Shown in pieces: positions 23,905-36,790 of a stretch of 64,000 nt of DNA. Positions within the stretch are counted from its first letter, which is position 1, and the number at the start of each line of letters is the position of its first letter. The translations under genes and the position numbers were made by a program. The DNA is from Bathymodiolus brooksi (Eukaryota > Mollusca > Bivalvia > Mytilida > Modiolidae). Location: assembly GCA_963680875.1 (NCBI GenBank), contig OY804580.1, positions 92,223,353 through 92,287,352 on the forward strand, given 5' to 3'. The notes below the pieces were generated by a model. The model was not told the DNA's origin. It worked only from the letters and a program-made list of their open reading frames with translations, and made no database searches.

Positions 23905-24050
23905 AATTTCAAGATATCAAATGGGTAATCATAATAAGCATATCGAAGAAGAACAAACAAGACACTGGCCAAAAGAACAAGTGCAAAGGGTCAAACAACG
24001 ATCTACAAAGCATGCAGGTAAAACAAAAGATCGAGTAACACGAAATCATC
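23905..24050 (-). repeat. PLE-type 3'-end relic (right arm)
   Basis: Complement partner of 9,000-9,160 (TTTCAAGATATCAAATGGGT, AACACTGGCC-like segment, AAAGATCGAGTAACACG). Confidence 0.55.
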
Positions 24051-24834
24051 ATCACTCTCTCTCGCTCGTGACTCACGTCGTTAAATAGTTAATTATGAGA
24101 TGGTTCTTAGATTATCTCCATGTACAAGTACATTTGACAGCCCCAACCATCACCCAGTAATATACCAATTACAAATTGACGTAACAATGTAATTAAATAG
24201 TTAAAACATCAAGATTGTCATCTGATATATCGAATAATGAACATACAACTACATGATTAACAGCTATGTGTAATACATAGATGTAGGATTTGTCGTTGAG
24301 ATTTCAGGTCTAATTACAGAGAGTTCCAAGACTTCAAATTCAGCATAGCATTCAATTATATATCAACTGCGTCTCAAGCTATTTTTGTGTGGTCCTTGCT
24401 AATCGTCGTTGCAATTTTTTTGTGTAGTAGCTTTCAGTCTTGCTTGTATCCCTTCTTTATCTTGTGTCCAACGCTACCTGTGTCTCTAGATTGTCCATTC
24501 TTGATAGCTACTTCGGCTTTGTCTTATATTTATTTATACAGAACTGACATCCGAATTGTTGTTGTAAAACAAAAACAAAGCATACTGAGAGAAAAAGCCA
24601 AAGAACTTACATGACACACTTAATTCGTATCTACAATATGTTTCTTGGAAACACAAAGCATAACAATGAATGCAGCAAAAATTATTCTTGTACAGAAGTA
24701 AATTATTCATTTTTTGTAAAGATAAAAAAATATACGTTAGCGTGACATTTTGATTGCATAATTACCATCTGTGAGTTAGCATTTTACTCAGTGAGAAGGT
24801 TTAAGAAGAGATTAGAGATGCTAACGGAATATTT

Positions 24835-24995
24835 AAGAAAAACAGACACCCTAAAGAAAAGACAAAAGGACAAACAACTATCCACAAACACTACATAGCA
24901 AACTAAAGATCGAGCAACATGAACTCCTCTAAAAACCGATAGTGAACTCATGTGCTCCGAAAGGTTATGCAGTTCCTGCCCCACTAGTGACACCC
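24835..24995 (-). repeat. PLE-type 3'-end relic (right arm)
   Basis: Complement partner of 8,095-8,260, with ATCGAGCAACATGAACTCC and CCGAAAGGTTATGCAGTTCC. Confidence 0.6.
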
Positions 24996-25224
24996 GTCAT
25001 ATATTTCATTAAAGTACATATTCCAAGTCAGGAACATAAGCGGTCATGTATGTTTATATTCGTAGGTTCGATTTTACCTCTGTTTCTACGATATCTTGAT
25101 TACGCTTTGGAATTTTTCCAACAGTGTGTATTCTTAACAAATATTCACATGCATATTCATATTTCTAGTTACCATAGCGATATGAAAGTTTGATGATTAC
25201 CATAATTACTTCAATTTATCTCCA

Positions 25225-25430
25225 TACAAGCCTACCACGAATACGACAATGGTTCGCGTCCGGCTTTGTAAATTACAAAAAGGGTGCGCTCGACTCGCAG
25301 CCGCAAGTGATAAAGTTTACCAGTTTGGCAGTTGCTTGTCCGTGGTTGGTGGTGCTCTCCTGCTTCTTCCACCACTAAAACTGGTCGCCATGATATAGCT
25401 GAAATATTGCTGAAAGTGGCGTTAAACAAA
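25225..25430 (+). mobile_element. SINE (right arm copy)
   Basis: Inverted-repeat partner of 7,671-7,870: head remnant, body (CGACTCGCAGCCGCAAGTG) and tail ending TGAAAGTGGCGTTAAAC. Confidence 0.75.
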
Positions 25431-25589
25431 ATAAATCAAATGAAGTCCATTTATCTCAAAGAGATGTCCACTAGTGTCTGTAGTACAATCTCATTTCCTT
25501 TTAATTTTGTCGCATGTATCTCTCCTCTGAAAAGCACACGACCAATTTTGATTAAGTTTAGATATGATTTTATTTTATTTGTATTTTTG

Positions 25590-25685
25590 GTGTTTTAACG
25601 CCATATTGGTGATATGCTTGCATGAGTTGTTAGGTAATGCATCTACCTAACGGATTCAGCCACCCGGTACCTTTTTTAGATATGA
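25590..25685 (-). mobile_element. Internally deleted SINE (right arm copy)
   Basis: Partner of 7,425-7,525 with the same head-to-tail join (GTGTTTTAACGCCATATTGG), so the deletion is older than the split between the arms. Confidence 0.65.
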
Positions 25686-26289
25686 AGGTATGTCAAAAAG
25701 TGAATATATGTAACAATTATCTTACCAACAATGCGTAATTTGATTAACAAGTATGCACATAATAGGAGTGCTATACCGATTTATTCTCAGAAATTGAATG
25801 AACGACATCAGTGCATTTTAGAAAAGGACAAAATAAAGCCATAGTACGTCGTATGTCCTGTTACAAATCACATTGAGAAGCTCTGCTGTGTCAGCAGCTG
25901 CACTCTGTTGGAAAACATGACTGTACTGGCCACACGTCTTAGAAAAAATGATTGGGGTGTGATATCTACACTCTATGCGCTGATTCTGCTGACATATTCT
26001 CATTGATGAAATAGAAGTTATTACGAGAATAGTGAAATTAAAGATTTGCAATTTTACATTGATATCATTTTCAGGATTAAACTGCACTGGCGACTTTGTC
26101 ATTGTCAATTGATTCAATTGTGTTTCTCAATATTCACCTCTATAGTGTGTTTGTTGACATTTGTTTGTTTGCTCTGACCCTCCACGAAATATGAACGTAC
26201 TCCATTGGTACACTGCATCACATATTCATTTTTACACAATGACGAACTCTCTGTATTTGATCCCTTTGGCCAAATACACTATATATATA

Positions 26290-26715
26290 ATAGCTTCAAA
26301 ACCAACAGCGACGATACCTTGTCACGTAATCACGTAAGATGGTACCACAGGCAAACATTTTACTTGTGAATAATTTTAACATGTGCTCCAATTAAATATA
26401 TACATTGTTGCTTTATCTAAATACAGTATATATTTCTTTCCCTAATATACAAATTATATATGACAGAAAACGATGAAATATAAATTAAAAGAACACATAA
26501 ATCATATACAAGATAGACAAAACAGCACCTGTGAAAAATATCTGACAGCCAGTTCACTACAATACCACATGTTTCAAACATTATCCCATTTCTCTCGTGG
26601 CCCCCGTCGTGAAATAGTTAATTATGACATGGGCAGTAGATGATCTCCATTCACAAATGCATTTGACAGCCTCATCAATCACCCTAGAATATAATAATAA
26701 CACATTTACGTAGAG
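26290..26715. repeat. 0.4-kb segment present only in the right arm, copy 2
   Basis: It shares the same unit as 23,285-23,607: CTTCAAAACCAACAGCGACG, then ACAGCACCTGTGAAAAATAT and CGTGAAATAGTTAATTATG, diverged by clearly more than the arms differ from each other. The left-arm equivalent (about 6,741-6,815) lacks it and instead has about 70 bp of unrelated GC-rich sequence (CGCCCCCTTCGGGGCCTCGG). Confidence 0.7.
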
Positions 26716-29700
26716 TGAATATAGGCTAAAATGATTTTACACAAACCGCGCTACTTGTTTCTTAGCAAGTAGTTAAATGATAGACCTGCGATACCGACTT
26801 TAGGTCTGAAATCGGAAGAAAACCATCAGCGAAGCCCATATGATATTATGTCTTATGACAAATCACGCCTAGGAAAATGTATATCCGTCTATGGAGTAAA
26901 CAACATTCACAAATACATATGACAGCCTCACCTAAAAATATACTAAGGACAAATTGACGTAACTATGTAATGAAATAGTTAAAAGATTGTCAGCAAATAT
27001 ATAATGAACTACACGATCATCAGTTGTGTGTAATAGTGTGAAATCACTTTTATTTGTGTGTTACCAATTTTCGTGGTTTTCGTGGGTAGACTGATCCACG
27101 AAATTAAGAGTTCAACGAACAATGAAACTTGGGAAGCAGTTTGACATCGATATTATATCAAATAAAGATTCAATAGTGTTTGTAATATAACCTTGTAATT
27201 CGATTTCGTCGCACATTTCTATCTTCTGCAAAACACAGGACCAATTTGAGTAATTTGTAAGGGTATGTCATCAAGTGAACATAATCTAAAATCAATCTTA
27301 CCCACAATGAACTAGTTGATTAACAAGTATCCATGTAATAAGCGTTCAATACCGATTCATTCTCAGAAATCAAATGAACGACATGAGAGGGTTTTAGAAA
27401 AGACAAAAGAAAGCCATATTATGTCTTATGACAAGTCACGTCAAAGAAAATGTATATCCGTCTAGGAATCAATAAAACAATTAGATATAAATTAATTTTA
27501 GAGTCACATGTCATTTTATACCTGTCTTGATTGGGTTATAAAGTTGAGGTTATTTTCATCTGTACTGAATCTGAAAATAGACGTCGTTCTCAAGGCCTCA
27601 CGTGCCATTGTCATAAGGCGATTTTCTTCAAATGAGGCACCTTTGGGGTTATTTAAATTTATTTCCGACTATTTGCCTTATTTTGAACAAAATAAATAAA
27701 ATGTTCAATATCATAGCAAAAATTTGAATTAATTTATCAGAATTGATCGAAATTATTTGTTCAGTTCATTCGAAATAACCTCTATCATGTTGTCCACACC
27801 CTTGCTCTTGCGTTACCTACTACGCTGATTACACGGTGTGTACAACCTGATTGAGGTTATTTCTTCATGAACCGAACAAAAATTGCGATCAATCCTTAAA
27901 TAAAACGAAAAAGAAAAACATATCACACTAGAGTGGAAATTCTAAGATCAAATATGACAATCGTATATAGAGGCAAATGCTCAAATACATGTTCCATCAC
28001 TTTCCTAGCTTTGCACAATCACTTCAATGAAAAGATGGTGGGGATAAACTAGTTAAACCTCTCCTTTCAGTGAAATGATGTGGTCATGTACTTACTTTCC
28101 ACATGTGAGTAAGATGCCAACCCTCACATATAAGCGAGCTAATAAAGAACGTTATAATCTTGAACATTATACCTAATATATTTAATCCATAAGTATAATA
28201 GTAGAGTTATTCAAATAATGCTACTGGGGAACTTACACAAAAACATATTATTGAAACTATAAGTAATGTTGAAAACAGTAGCTCAAAAAAAAGGAGTGAA
28301 AAGAATATAAGACATTACATGATGTGATCAGTATGTCAGGCCACAGCCACTAGACGTTGTGTCAATATGAATATAACATAAGCAATGGGCAGAACATAGT
28401 GTCTAATATATATAATAATAACAAGGCTTCCAATGCCAAAATCGGTTACAATGTAAACAAAGCGGTTTATTTGATTTATTCGTGTAAATCTCGTGGTATG
28501 CTTCGATTCCATACTACCCAAATATACTTCCGCCTTACTTGTTACGGAAATTAATCCATCATCAGAGCGTCACAGATAATGTTTTGTTGGATGCTGAAGT
28601 TTAATGACTTACATGGCAGGAAGGAGCCATTGCAACTGTCCCGGACTGAATAATTCCCTTTGATGACGTTTCAAATTAAACATTAACAAATTGAATGCTA
28701 TTTTGTACAAATCAAACACATATATTTTTGCATTGAGGAAAACAACACAACTAACCGTTAATAATATTTTGATCAGTATTTTATTTGATTTTCGTATTTG
28801 AATTATTTGAAACCAACACCCTAGTGAAACTTCATATAATGTTGAAAACAGTAGCTTAATAAAAAGGGATAACATATGTATGATATATTACAGGGTGAGT
28901 ACAGTATGATTCATCCCGGATAGCTGTGATATCAGACAGCAAACGCCATTTTTATCTTATATTTAATACAATCTGATTAGTACCTTTTTCTGTTCTATCT
29001 TGTCACACATTATTTCTTCTGTACAATAGTGGACTAATTTTGAGTAAGTTTACATAGGATGGTCTTCTAGAAAGTTAAATATAAACTATATAATGGCTTT
29101 ACACCAAATACCCTAATTGATTAACAAAGTTTCGAATAATAGACTTGCGATATCGAATTTGCCTCATAATTTGAATGAGCGGCATCAACGGATTTTGGAC
29201 AAGACAAAAGAAAGCCATAGTATGTCGTTTGACAAATGACACCAAGACACATTTATATCTGTCTAAGGAATCAATAAAACAATTATGAAAATATCTACTG
29301 GAGAACTCGAAGCACACACATTAAGGGAACGCCATGCAATGTTAAAACAGAAGCTCAAGCAAGGAGTAAGAAAACCATAGTATGTCATATGACAAATCAC
29401 TTCAAGGAAAATGTATATCAGTCTAACGAATCAATAAAATAATTAGAAATCAAATGAAAAACATAAAATACTTCACTGTCAGAAGAATTTCAAAATCAAA
29501 TATCAAAATAGTAGAAAGAGGAATAATCGATACCCTTAATACACAAACACATGATAACCCAATTTCCTGGCTTAAATAATAAACCAAGGACCAAAAACTC
29601 CCCTCTTAATTAAATGATATGATCATGTAAGTGTTTTCCACATGTGAGTAAAATTCCAACCAACATGTAATGTAGCCCTGCGAACAACGTTATTATGAAG

Positions 29701-30884
29701 AACCCCATGATTTTGAACATTATACATACTATATTTAATCTTGGCGACACAGAAGTCTCCATAAGAATAACATTAAAATTATTAAAATAATTATACTGCG
29801 GAACTTCAAACAAACATCAATGAAGCTTCATGTAATGTTAAAAACAGTAGCTCAATAACAAGGAGTAAAATATTAATGTGATATTACATGATGTAAGCAG
29901 TAAGGGTCATGGCGAGTCCACGAAATACTAGACAGTAAGCATATGTTTTATCAAAGAAATATGGGTCCCTTTGATCTGTTGAAAATGTCAAAATGCTTCA
30001 CTGTTCTAAAAAACATGCCGTCCTAGCCTACGATAAAATCAGTATTACTTGTGTCTTTCCTTTGACGGAACATAAAATGATTGTGTTTAATGATTTAAGT
30101 TCATTACAATTTACAAGAAAATGTGAAGATTCTAAAAGGGTATACAGAAGACATACATTGGGGTATAGGCGATAAAATGCACCACCACCCCCTCAACAGC
30201 AGGGAGAAGTGTTTTCATTGTATCGTATTAGTTCTATTTAAGTAATTCTACTGGGGAGAGCTTGAAACAAGCATCTTAGTGAAACTTCATATAATGTTGA
30301 AATCACTAACTGAATCAAAAAGGAGTACATTATACTTATATCACAATAGATGAGCAGTATACCTACTATCGCGTAGATGTTATGCTAAACAGCAAACACC
30401 ATTCTTATCAAAGAATTATGGGTGCAGATGTCAACATTCTTTTCTATTTTGAATAAAAATGTAATTGTTACTTCTTGTAACGATAAAATATGAGGGAATT
30501 ATACATGTATGAACTATCTGAATTAGTGGTAGCGAATTTACTGCCTTTGTTTCCATGATATTTCCATTACGCTTCAGATGGCTGTCTGTTAATAATAAAC
30601 TATTATGGCCTTTCAACAAATACACTGATTCATTAATAGTTCAATAATAGACTTGCAATACCGATTTCGTCTACGAAATTGGATGAGCGACATCATAGGA
30701 TTTTAGACAAGACAAACGAAAGCCATAATATGTCTTATGACAAATGACACCAAGACACATTGATATCTGTCTAAGGAATCAATAAAACAATTATGAAAAT
30801 ATTTACTGGAGAGCTCGAAGCACACACATTAGCGGAACGCCGTGTAATGTTAAAAACAGAATCTCAAGCAAGGAGTAAGAAGAG

Positions 30885-31015
30885 TTTGAAGATACCAAAT
30901 GGGAATCATAATCCGTAAATCGAAGAACAGACAACACAGTGGCCAACAGAAAAAAGTCAAAAGGACAAACAACGATCTCGAGACATACACATAAAACTAA
31001 AGATAGTGTAAGATA
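30885..31015 (-). repeat. PLE-type 3'-end relic, deleted from the left arm
   Basis: It reads GAAGATACCAAATGGGAATC, GTGGCCAACAGAAAAAAGTC and ACACATAAAACTAAAGATAG. The left arm near 2,565-2,590 lacks about 130 bp of this segment. Confidence 0.55.
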
Positions 31016-31789
31016 TTGAAAGTAATGAAGAAAGCGCGAAGATTTCGATGATGTAATTAGAATTTGAAAGTGACCGACAATACCACACAACATCCCACCA
31101 CCATACTCCCAACCCCTCAAAACCAGGACAAAAATACACACAGTGGTTGCATTGTAAAACAACAGCAAAATCATATTACAGAAAGTTATAGGTCGTTAAG
31201 CCCAAAAGAGCATTTCATAGTTATCAAACACGCCAAGGAACTACTGACATGAAATAATGTTTAGACTGTCAGTGTCACTGAATGAATATTTCATCATAGT
31301 TTCATTTTATCATGACACCCCCTCCCCCCTCCCCACATGCATAAGGGATATTAGCCGATTTTGTCTATCCAGCTTAGGTGCTTTGGTTTTATTGCTCCCA
31401 AGACTTTATTTGGCTTTCCAATCTTTCAATTTTGAGCGTACCCGATGAAGGTTATTCCTGAAATACGTGGGCACTTAATTTGATATCTACGATTTTTCTA
31501 ACACTAAATTCATGTCTACAATATGTTTGTGGAAAAGCAAATCTGGATGACAATTTTACTAAAATTGATTTTACAATATGACCCGGGATATAGAAATAGG
31601 AAGGAATTATAGTTTCCTTTAGTTTGAATAAGATCTCATGCAACCAGAGAGTGATATACGATGGCTTTGCATGACATGTAAACTATTACAGTAGTCCATA
31701 TACATGAATAGAGAAAATCATGATCCCTGCACGTTAGCAACAACTTGTAACATCTGTCCTAAAACAAAATATCAATATTGTCTTTGTCA

Positions 31790-31940
31790 GATCAGTTATT
31801 CTCGATCTTTAGCTTTATGTGTATGTTTGTAGATAGTTGTTTGTCCTTTTGTACCTTTTCTTTTGGCCATTATGTTGTATGTTCTTCTTCGATATACGGA
31901 TTATGATTACCGCTTTGGTATTGTCAATCTCTTTTCAAAA
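31790..31940 (+). repeat. PLE-type 3'-end relic (right arm)
   Basis: Partner of 1,640-1,800: TCTCGATCTTTAGCTTTATG, then TTTTGGCCATTATGTTGTAT and TTACCGCTTTGGTATTGTCA. Confidence 0.55.
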
Positions 31941-33479
31941 TAACAAAACTGGTTTCTCATTTGATGGTAATTTATTATCTTAAATGTGGAATCGCTGTAC
32001 GGTTGTGGCAATACAATGCAGCTGTTGTATAGTAAATGCGCAGCTCTAAGATTTTCATTTATATATCATTATATGCTAGTTCTATTTAAATACAAGGGGA
32101 ACATATATCTATCCCTTCCTAAATACTTCAATTGCAAGATGGCGACCATAATACGTCGCAATGCAATGTGCGATACTCGACGTCACATGATCATGTGACA
32201 AGGACCGAACGAAAACTTACAATTTATTTAATCAATATCCAATCACAACCATATGTTAATGGACAGGATAGACAAGTCACCACATGCTAGTTATAGAGAA
32301 GTAGTTTAATTATGATAAATATTATCATAGAGTTCATTATTATAAACAGGCTTAACGGATGTTGTTGGTACTAGAAACGTGCGTAATTCTATTGATGGAC
32401 AGTAGGCTCTGCATGTGTCCATCGTGCAATGTTACACATGTATCTCAATTTCTATACTGATAAACTATGGAATCAATGTTACTATTAGTAATAGTAGATA
32501 AGACTAATTGAACATGTAGCATGCATTGAAGGTGATGTTAATCAGACATGGCGTAGGTTCAACGCCATCATGCCCAACATAAGGAACTGCGTTGGCATCC
32601 ATCACTACAATTGTTATCAAAACAAAGCCTTATTGAGATATATTATTATATGTATCAACCATAAACTATTGTCGCCATTTTGATGATTCATTTCATGATC
32701 TATGACTAGAGAAGTTTGAAAATATTTCAAATATTTCGTCAATTTCAGGTCCCAACATCGTCTGTGATATTCCTGTTGCAACTTTGTGATCGTTCCTTTA
32801 TGTTTGACTTAATTTTAGCATCACATGTTGTAGGTTCAACGCCATGTTGTCCGATATAGGTAATTACTATAACATGTGTCATTGCAGCTTATACAAAAAC
32901 AAAGCCTTTCTTGGAGTTGTTATTAAATGTCCATGATCACCATTTTGATGATTCACTGCATGAAATATACACGTGTGTCAGAGTTCGTCGACTTGAGATC
33001 ATATGACAGCAACATTCAAGAACGCCTGTTGAGCCTCTATTATCTTCTGCATGCATTTGATCTAGATTTCGTAATCACATATGTTAGATCAACATTCGTA
33101 CAGTTAAAAGAAAAAAGGGGTGAAGGGCTATCACTGTCGTGTTCGTAAGAAAATATTAGTTTTACTAACATCTACCCTTGCTAACACTGCCACGGTGATA
33201 TGTGAAAGATCGTATTTTACTTAGATGCAAACAAAAAAGAACATTCACAGGACAGCTTCATTTTACAAAAAGAAGAGGTTTGAAAACATTAAGCTTGTTT
33301 CATTCCGCCACTTTTTATCGACGTTCTTGCATCAAACCAGAAAAATTGAGCAGTCATGTGTGTGTTGCCACTGTTTCTGCTATTCTTTTATTAGATTTGG
33401 AATTATTCTTGAGAGGGGGGGTATTTTTGCTTGTTACGAGATAGCATAAATATTGTTTTACGTGATGTTAAACACTCAC

Positions 33480-33620
33480 CGAAAATGTTTGAAAATACCA
33501 AAGGGTAATCAGAACCTGTAAATTGAAGAATGTCTTACAAGAAAAAGGACAAAAACACAATCATTGATTGGCAAAACATTACCCAAGAAAAAACTAAAGA
33601 TTGAACAAAATGAATTGTGA
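33480..33620 (-). repeat. PLE-type 3'-end relic at the visible end of the right arm
   Basis: Complement partner of 1-140 (GAAAATACCAAAGGGTAATC, AAAAACTAAAGATTGAAC). The sequence continues to the right with the usual upstream part of this family (33,640-33,680: TCAATTCCTGTTCCACTAGT), whose mirror would lie left of the window. Confidence 0.6.
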
Positions 33621-33720
33621 TGAATTGAGATGCTGCGGAAGTATGATCAATTCCTGTTCCACTAGTGGCACTTCCTGTGTTAACAATCCGGCGCAATTCA
33701 ATCAGGCAACCCCCTGTACA

Positions 33721-33752
33721 ACCATATATATATATATATATGTGTGTGTGCA
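33721..33752. repeat. AT/GT dinucleotide microsatellite
   Basis: Short run of alternating TA followed by TG repeats next to the SINE. Confidence 0.8.
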
Positions 33753-33817
33753 AATATTTCATTTTTGGTCAATATTTTTGTCGGAAATGAAAATTTATTG
33801 ATTTGATGATTTATTGT

Positions 33818-34076
33818 GTTTAACGCCACTTTCAACATTATTTCAGCTATAGCATGGCGACCAGTTTTAGTTGTGGACGAAGCCGGAGTACCCGGAGACA
33901 ACCACCGACCATGGGCATACAACTGGTAAGAGTTATCATTTGCGGCTGCGAGTCGAGTGCACACTTTTTTGTAATCTGCAAAGCCGGGAGCGAACCCACA
34001 CCGTATTGGTGATAGGCTTGTATGAGTTGCTAGGTAATCCAACTAGCTGACTCATTGAGCCACCCGTGCCCTGAAA
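33818..34076 (-). mobile_element. tRNA-derived SINE
   Basis: Near full-length. On the plus strand it begins with GTTTAACGCCACTTTCAACA, has the body TCATTTGCGGCTGCGAGTCG, and ends in the tRNA-like head with CGAACCCACACCGTATTGGT and CTCATTGAGCCACCCG. It lies just outside the visible right-arm end. Confidence 0.8.
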
Positions 34077-34694
34077 TGAAAATTGACAAAGCTGTTGCCA
34101 GTTCTGTTGATAAACACATCTTGACAATCTCTGTAGCTTCTTCGAACAGATAAAAGTAATGATAATAAAATATCTGTCATGTTACAATATTTAAAACCTG
34201 AGTTTGGTCTAATCACTCCAGTGTGTACAAGTTCACATTCATGACAAAACAAGTATTAGTCATATTCAACATGCAAACCCAACAAGCTATCCAATATGCT
34301 TAGAATTCCACTATTCTTCTTATTTTACTTTATATTATTTATACCATAGATTAATAAAGACAACGTTGAAATCTAAATGTTTTGCACGAAGTATTGTTGT
34401 ACTGATGTTATTTGGGCAAATACGAATTGTTTATGAACCGTTTCGGTGATGTAATGATCGATCTCATCGATTACGGTAGATTGTTTGTTCGAACCCAGAT
34501 CTGGTCAAACCAAAAACTGTACTATAAGACTGGTAAATATTGCTCCTCTGGAAAACTTAAAGAGAAAGTACATCGACTTGTTGACTCGGAATAAGGATAC
34601 TGCGCTGGATTGGAGCGACATGTTTAACCAGGACTGTTTTTATTGGTGTTGGTCTAAAGCAAGATGGATATCATTATTTTCTAATCGAAAGTAA

Positions 34695-34755
34695 CTTGTT
34701 CTTGTCATGATATAGCTGAATATATATGTTCACTTGGAGTTAAACAGCAACGATT
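34695..34755 (+). mobile_element. SINE tail remnant
   Basis: The segment TTGTCATGATATAGCTGAAT, then TTGGAGTTAAACAGC matches only the 3' tail of the local SINE family. The rest of 34,080-37,080 is AT-rich with no gene I can support. It includes two weak PLE-3'-end-like stretches (35,335-35,480 minus, 36,590-36,790 plus). Confidence 0.4.
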
Positions 34756-35334
34756 CATTCATTCTGTTCTCTCTGTTGTTGTTGTTTTGTCTAACAGCAA
34801 TGATACATTCGTCTGGAGGATTTATATTGTATTATATCTACTTATACAACCATGATCTATATCCAACACGGTCCGCGGGTATACCATTTTGTTAAGAAGT
34901 AATTACCATTTACATTCTCAGACGTTGTGCACATATCTATTCCACAATTTCAATTTGGACACAAATAATTCATTTATTCGGTGCATTTTATGTATTACTT
35001 TATTTATTTTGGATGTTGTGGCTTCCCTTCATTATAGCAAAAAAAACTAGATCAACAAGATAACAAAACATCGCGAAACTCTAATTTGATACAGATGCAG
35101 CCTACATTTTTGTTGGGTGTCAATTATAGATTTATCTTATTGGTGAGGAAAACACCTTTTATAACGTATTAGACTAATCATTCTGCTATTGAAAATTATA
35201 TTATTTAAAGAAAAATACATCCCATAGCAGTTGATCAAAATAGTGTGACAGTGGCAAATAGGAAATAGATTAAAAAAACATATAACTAGCAAGTTGAAAT
35301 GAAAAAAAAAGTTCTCAAAACTAATAACAAATTT

Positions 35335-35480
35335 GTAGAAACAGAAGCAATATCGATACCCATAAAACACATATAGAGGACCACTCACTATTTTGGCTTG
35401 GTACAGGCACTTAAATGAAAAGCTATGAGATCAAGCTAGTTGTGTTTGCCCAAGCATCACCTCGTAGTGAAATGATGCAG
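35335..35480 (-). repeat. PLE 3'-UTR-like relic
   Basis: It shows GTAGAAACAGAAGCAATATC, TTTGGCTTGGTACAGGCACT and CATCACCTCGTAGTGAAATG. This is the same 'TTGGTACAGG' context as in PLE copy 1 at 18,030, and a diverged form of segments in the arms (for example 5,380-5,500). Confidence 0.45.
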
Positions 35481-36172
35481 GCATGCAAGTTAACAAAAAG
35501 TGCAACATTACTTCACCAACGCTCTAAACTTGTCAATAGACAGAAATGGACGATCACTGCGCAGAATATACACAAAAAGGTCATTGGTAGTAGTAGTAAC
35601 GGTACAAAATGATTAAACTACCGTTGTGTTAACTGTAGCAAATGTAGAACAAACTATTGAAAAAGTATTGAATCGTAACATTAATCACGTATCGTGGCAG
35701 TGTATACATTGATACAGACTTATGCATTTACCTGCCAACAGCTCCGGTGTTTTGTTTATTAATTTGGGCTATCCATTATCACCATTTTGTTTTTACTTTG
35801 CACACAATTCGTATGGATAAAATAGTACGCCAAAACAAATCGTTCGTGCCAAGTTCATGTTGCCTAGTGAGTTCTTATATTGAAGTGACAGATTTGCGGA
35901 TACACGTGATTCCGTATTATGTCCTTAATATTTATTAGCGCTTGAACATGGAACATTAAAACGGAAATATAGGTTGCCTTGGAAGTCACGAGGTCCGCAT
36001 AATGCATAGTAAAACGTGATACATGATGGAGGCGTATCCGAACGTAAATCATCGGAGTTATATAGACATTGTAGGATGTGACATATATCAAACATTATTT
36101 ACGATAAAGCTTTTACATTGTCATCGGTTTTTCTGATGTGGAAAATACACGCTGTGATATATTCTACATCTT

Positions 36173-36389
36173 CTGTCTTGTATAATAGGTCTTCCAGACA
36201 ATCATCCTATGATAGTCGAATCTTCTATCTGTACAATTATAACCTATCATTTCTAAAGTTGTGTTTTCTATTACTGTTCTCCTGTCTTATGAAATAGGTC
36301 GCATAGGCAATGATCCTATGATAGTCGAATTGTCTATCTGTACAATTATAACCTATCATCTCTAAAGTTGTGTTTTCTATTTCCGTCCA
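36173..36389. repeat. 109-bp direct tandem duplication
   Basis: Two head-to-tail units start CTGTCTTRT at 36,173 and 36,282. Both contain ATCCTATGATAGTCGAAT, CTATCTGTACAATTATAACC and TAAAGTTGTGTTTTCTAT, with about a tenth of positions differing. Function unknown. Confidence 0.8.
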
Positions 36390-36589
36390 TAGCTAGATAG
36401 CTAAATTTGTGATAAAGTCTGTCACCAACGTGTGAATTATGGCTTGTTGGTGGTGTTCACCAATTTATTTTGGGCCTCTGGTTCACTTTCCCATAACGAC
36501 TTTTATTTATTTCTCATTATTAGGGCTTTTCCATCTTTTAACTGCGCGGACCTCATGAAGTACATCTATTAAACACGGTTGTATTACTG

Positions 36590-36790
36590 ACTATTTTTCA
36601 ATTACATGATCGCATCATTTCACTAAGAGGGGAGGTTGAGTCCATAATACTAATCAAATCCCGCCTCTTTTTTCTGATATATGCATGCGAAGCAAGGACA
36701 TTGGGAGGTCATGTATTTTGGTGTTATGAGTTTCGATATTGCTTCTTTCTCTTATTTTTCCATTATATTTTGAAATTGTGCTTTTTGATG
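36590..36790 (+). repeat. PLE 3'-UTR-like relic
   Basis: ATCATTTCACTAAGAGGGGA, then GAAGCAAGGACATTGGGAGG and TTTCGATATTGCTTCTTTCT. It matches the pattern of arm segments near 3,825-3,960 and 5,370-5,520, and of 57,180-57,400. Confidence 0.4.

Larger units (their letters stand above)
23740..30890. repeat. Same two modules in the right arm
   Basis: Mirror image of the left-arm array. Module B copies lie near 23,740, 25,700, 26,720, 27,290, 29,100, 29,370 and 30,600, and module A copies near 28,260, 28,850, 29,340, 29,840, 30,290 and 30,840, all in complement. The array therefore predates the divergence of the two arms. Confidence 0.7.
16793..33620. repeat. Right arm of the giant inverted repeat
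   Basis: Reverse-complement partner of 1-12,972. It is longer because it carries a Penelope-like element (17,902-20,811), two copies of a roughly 0.4-kb segment (23,227-23,607 and 26,290-26,715) and about 130 bp near 30,880-31,010 that the left arm lacks. Because the left arm is cut by the window edge, 33,620 is only the last base with a partner in view and need not be the true outer boundary. Two explanations remain open: a real inverted duplication, or two haplotypes joined head to head in assembly. Confidence 0.95.

Noticed and set aside
1..33620. Palindromic artefact from a missed sequencing adapter
   Set aside because: Such artefacts give near-identical arms; here the arms differ by a few percent and by insertions of kilobase size.
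34412..34694. Overlapping 60- and 69-codon plus-strand frames with a coding-like look
   Set aside because: No recognised motif, no convincing splice sites, and two overlapping frames of equal quality argue for chance.
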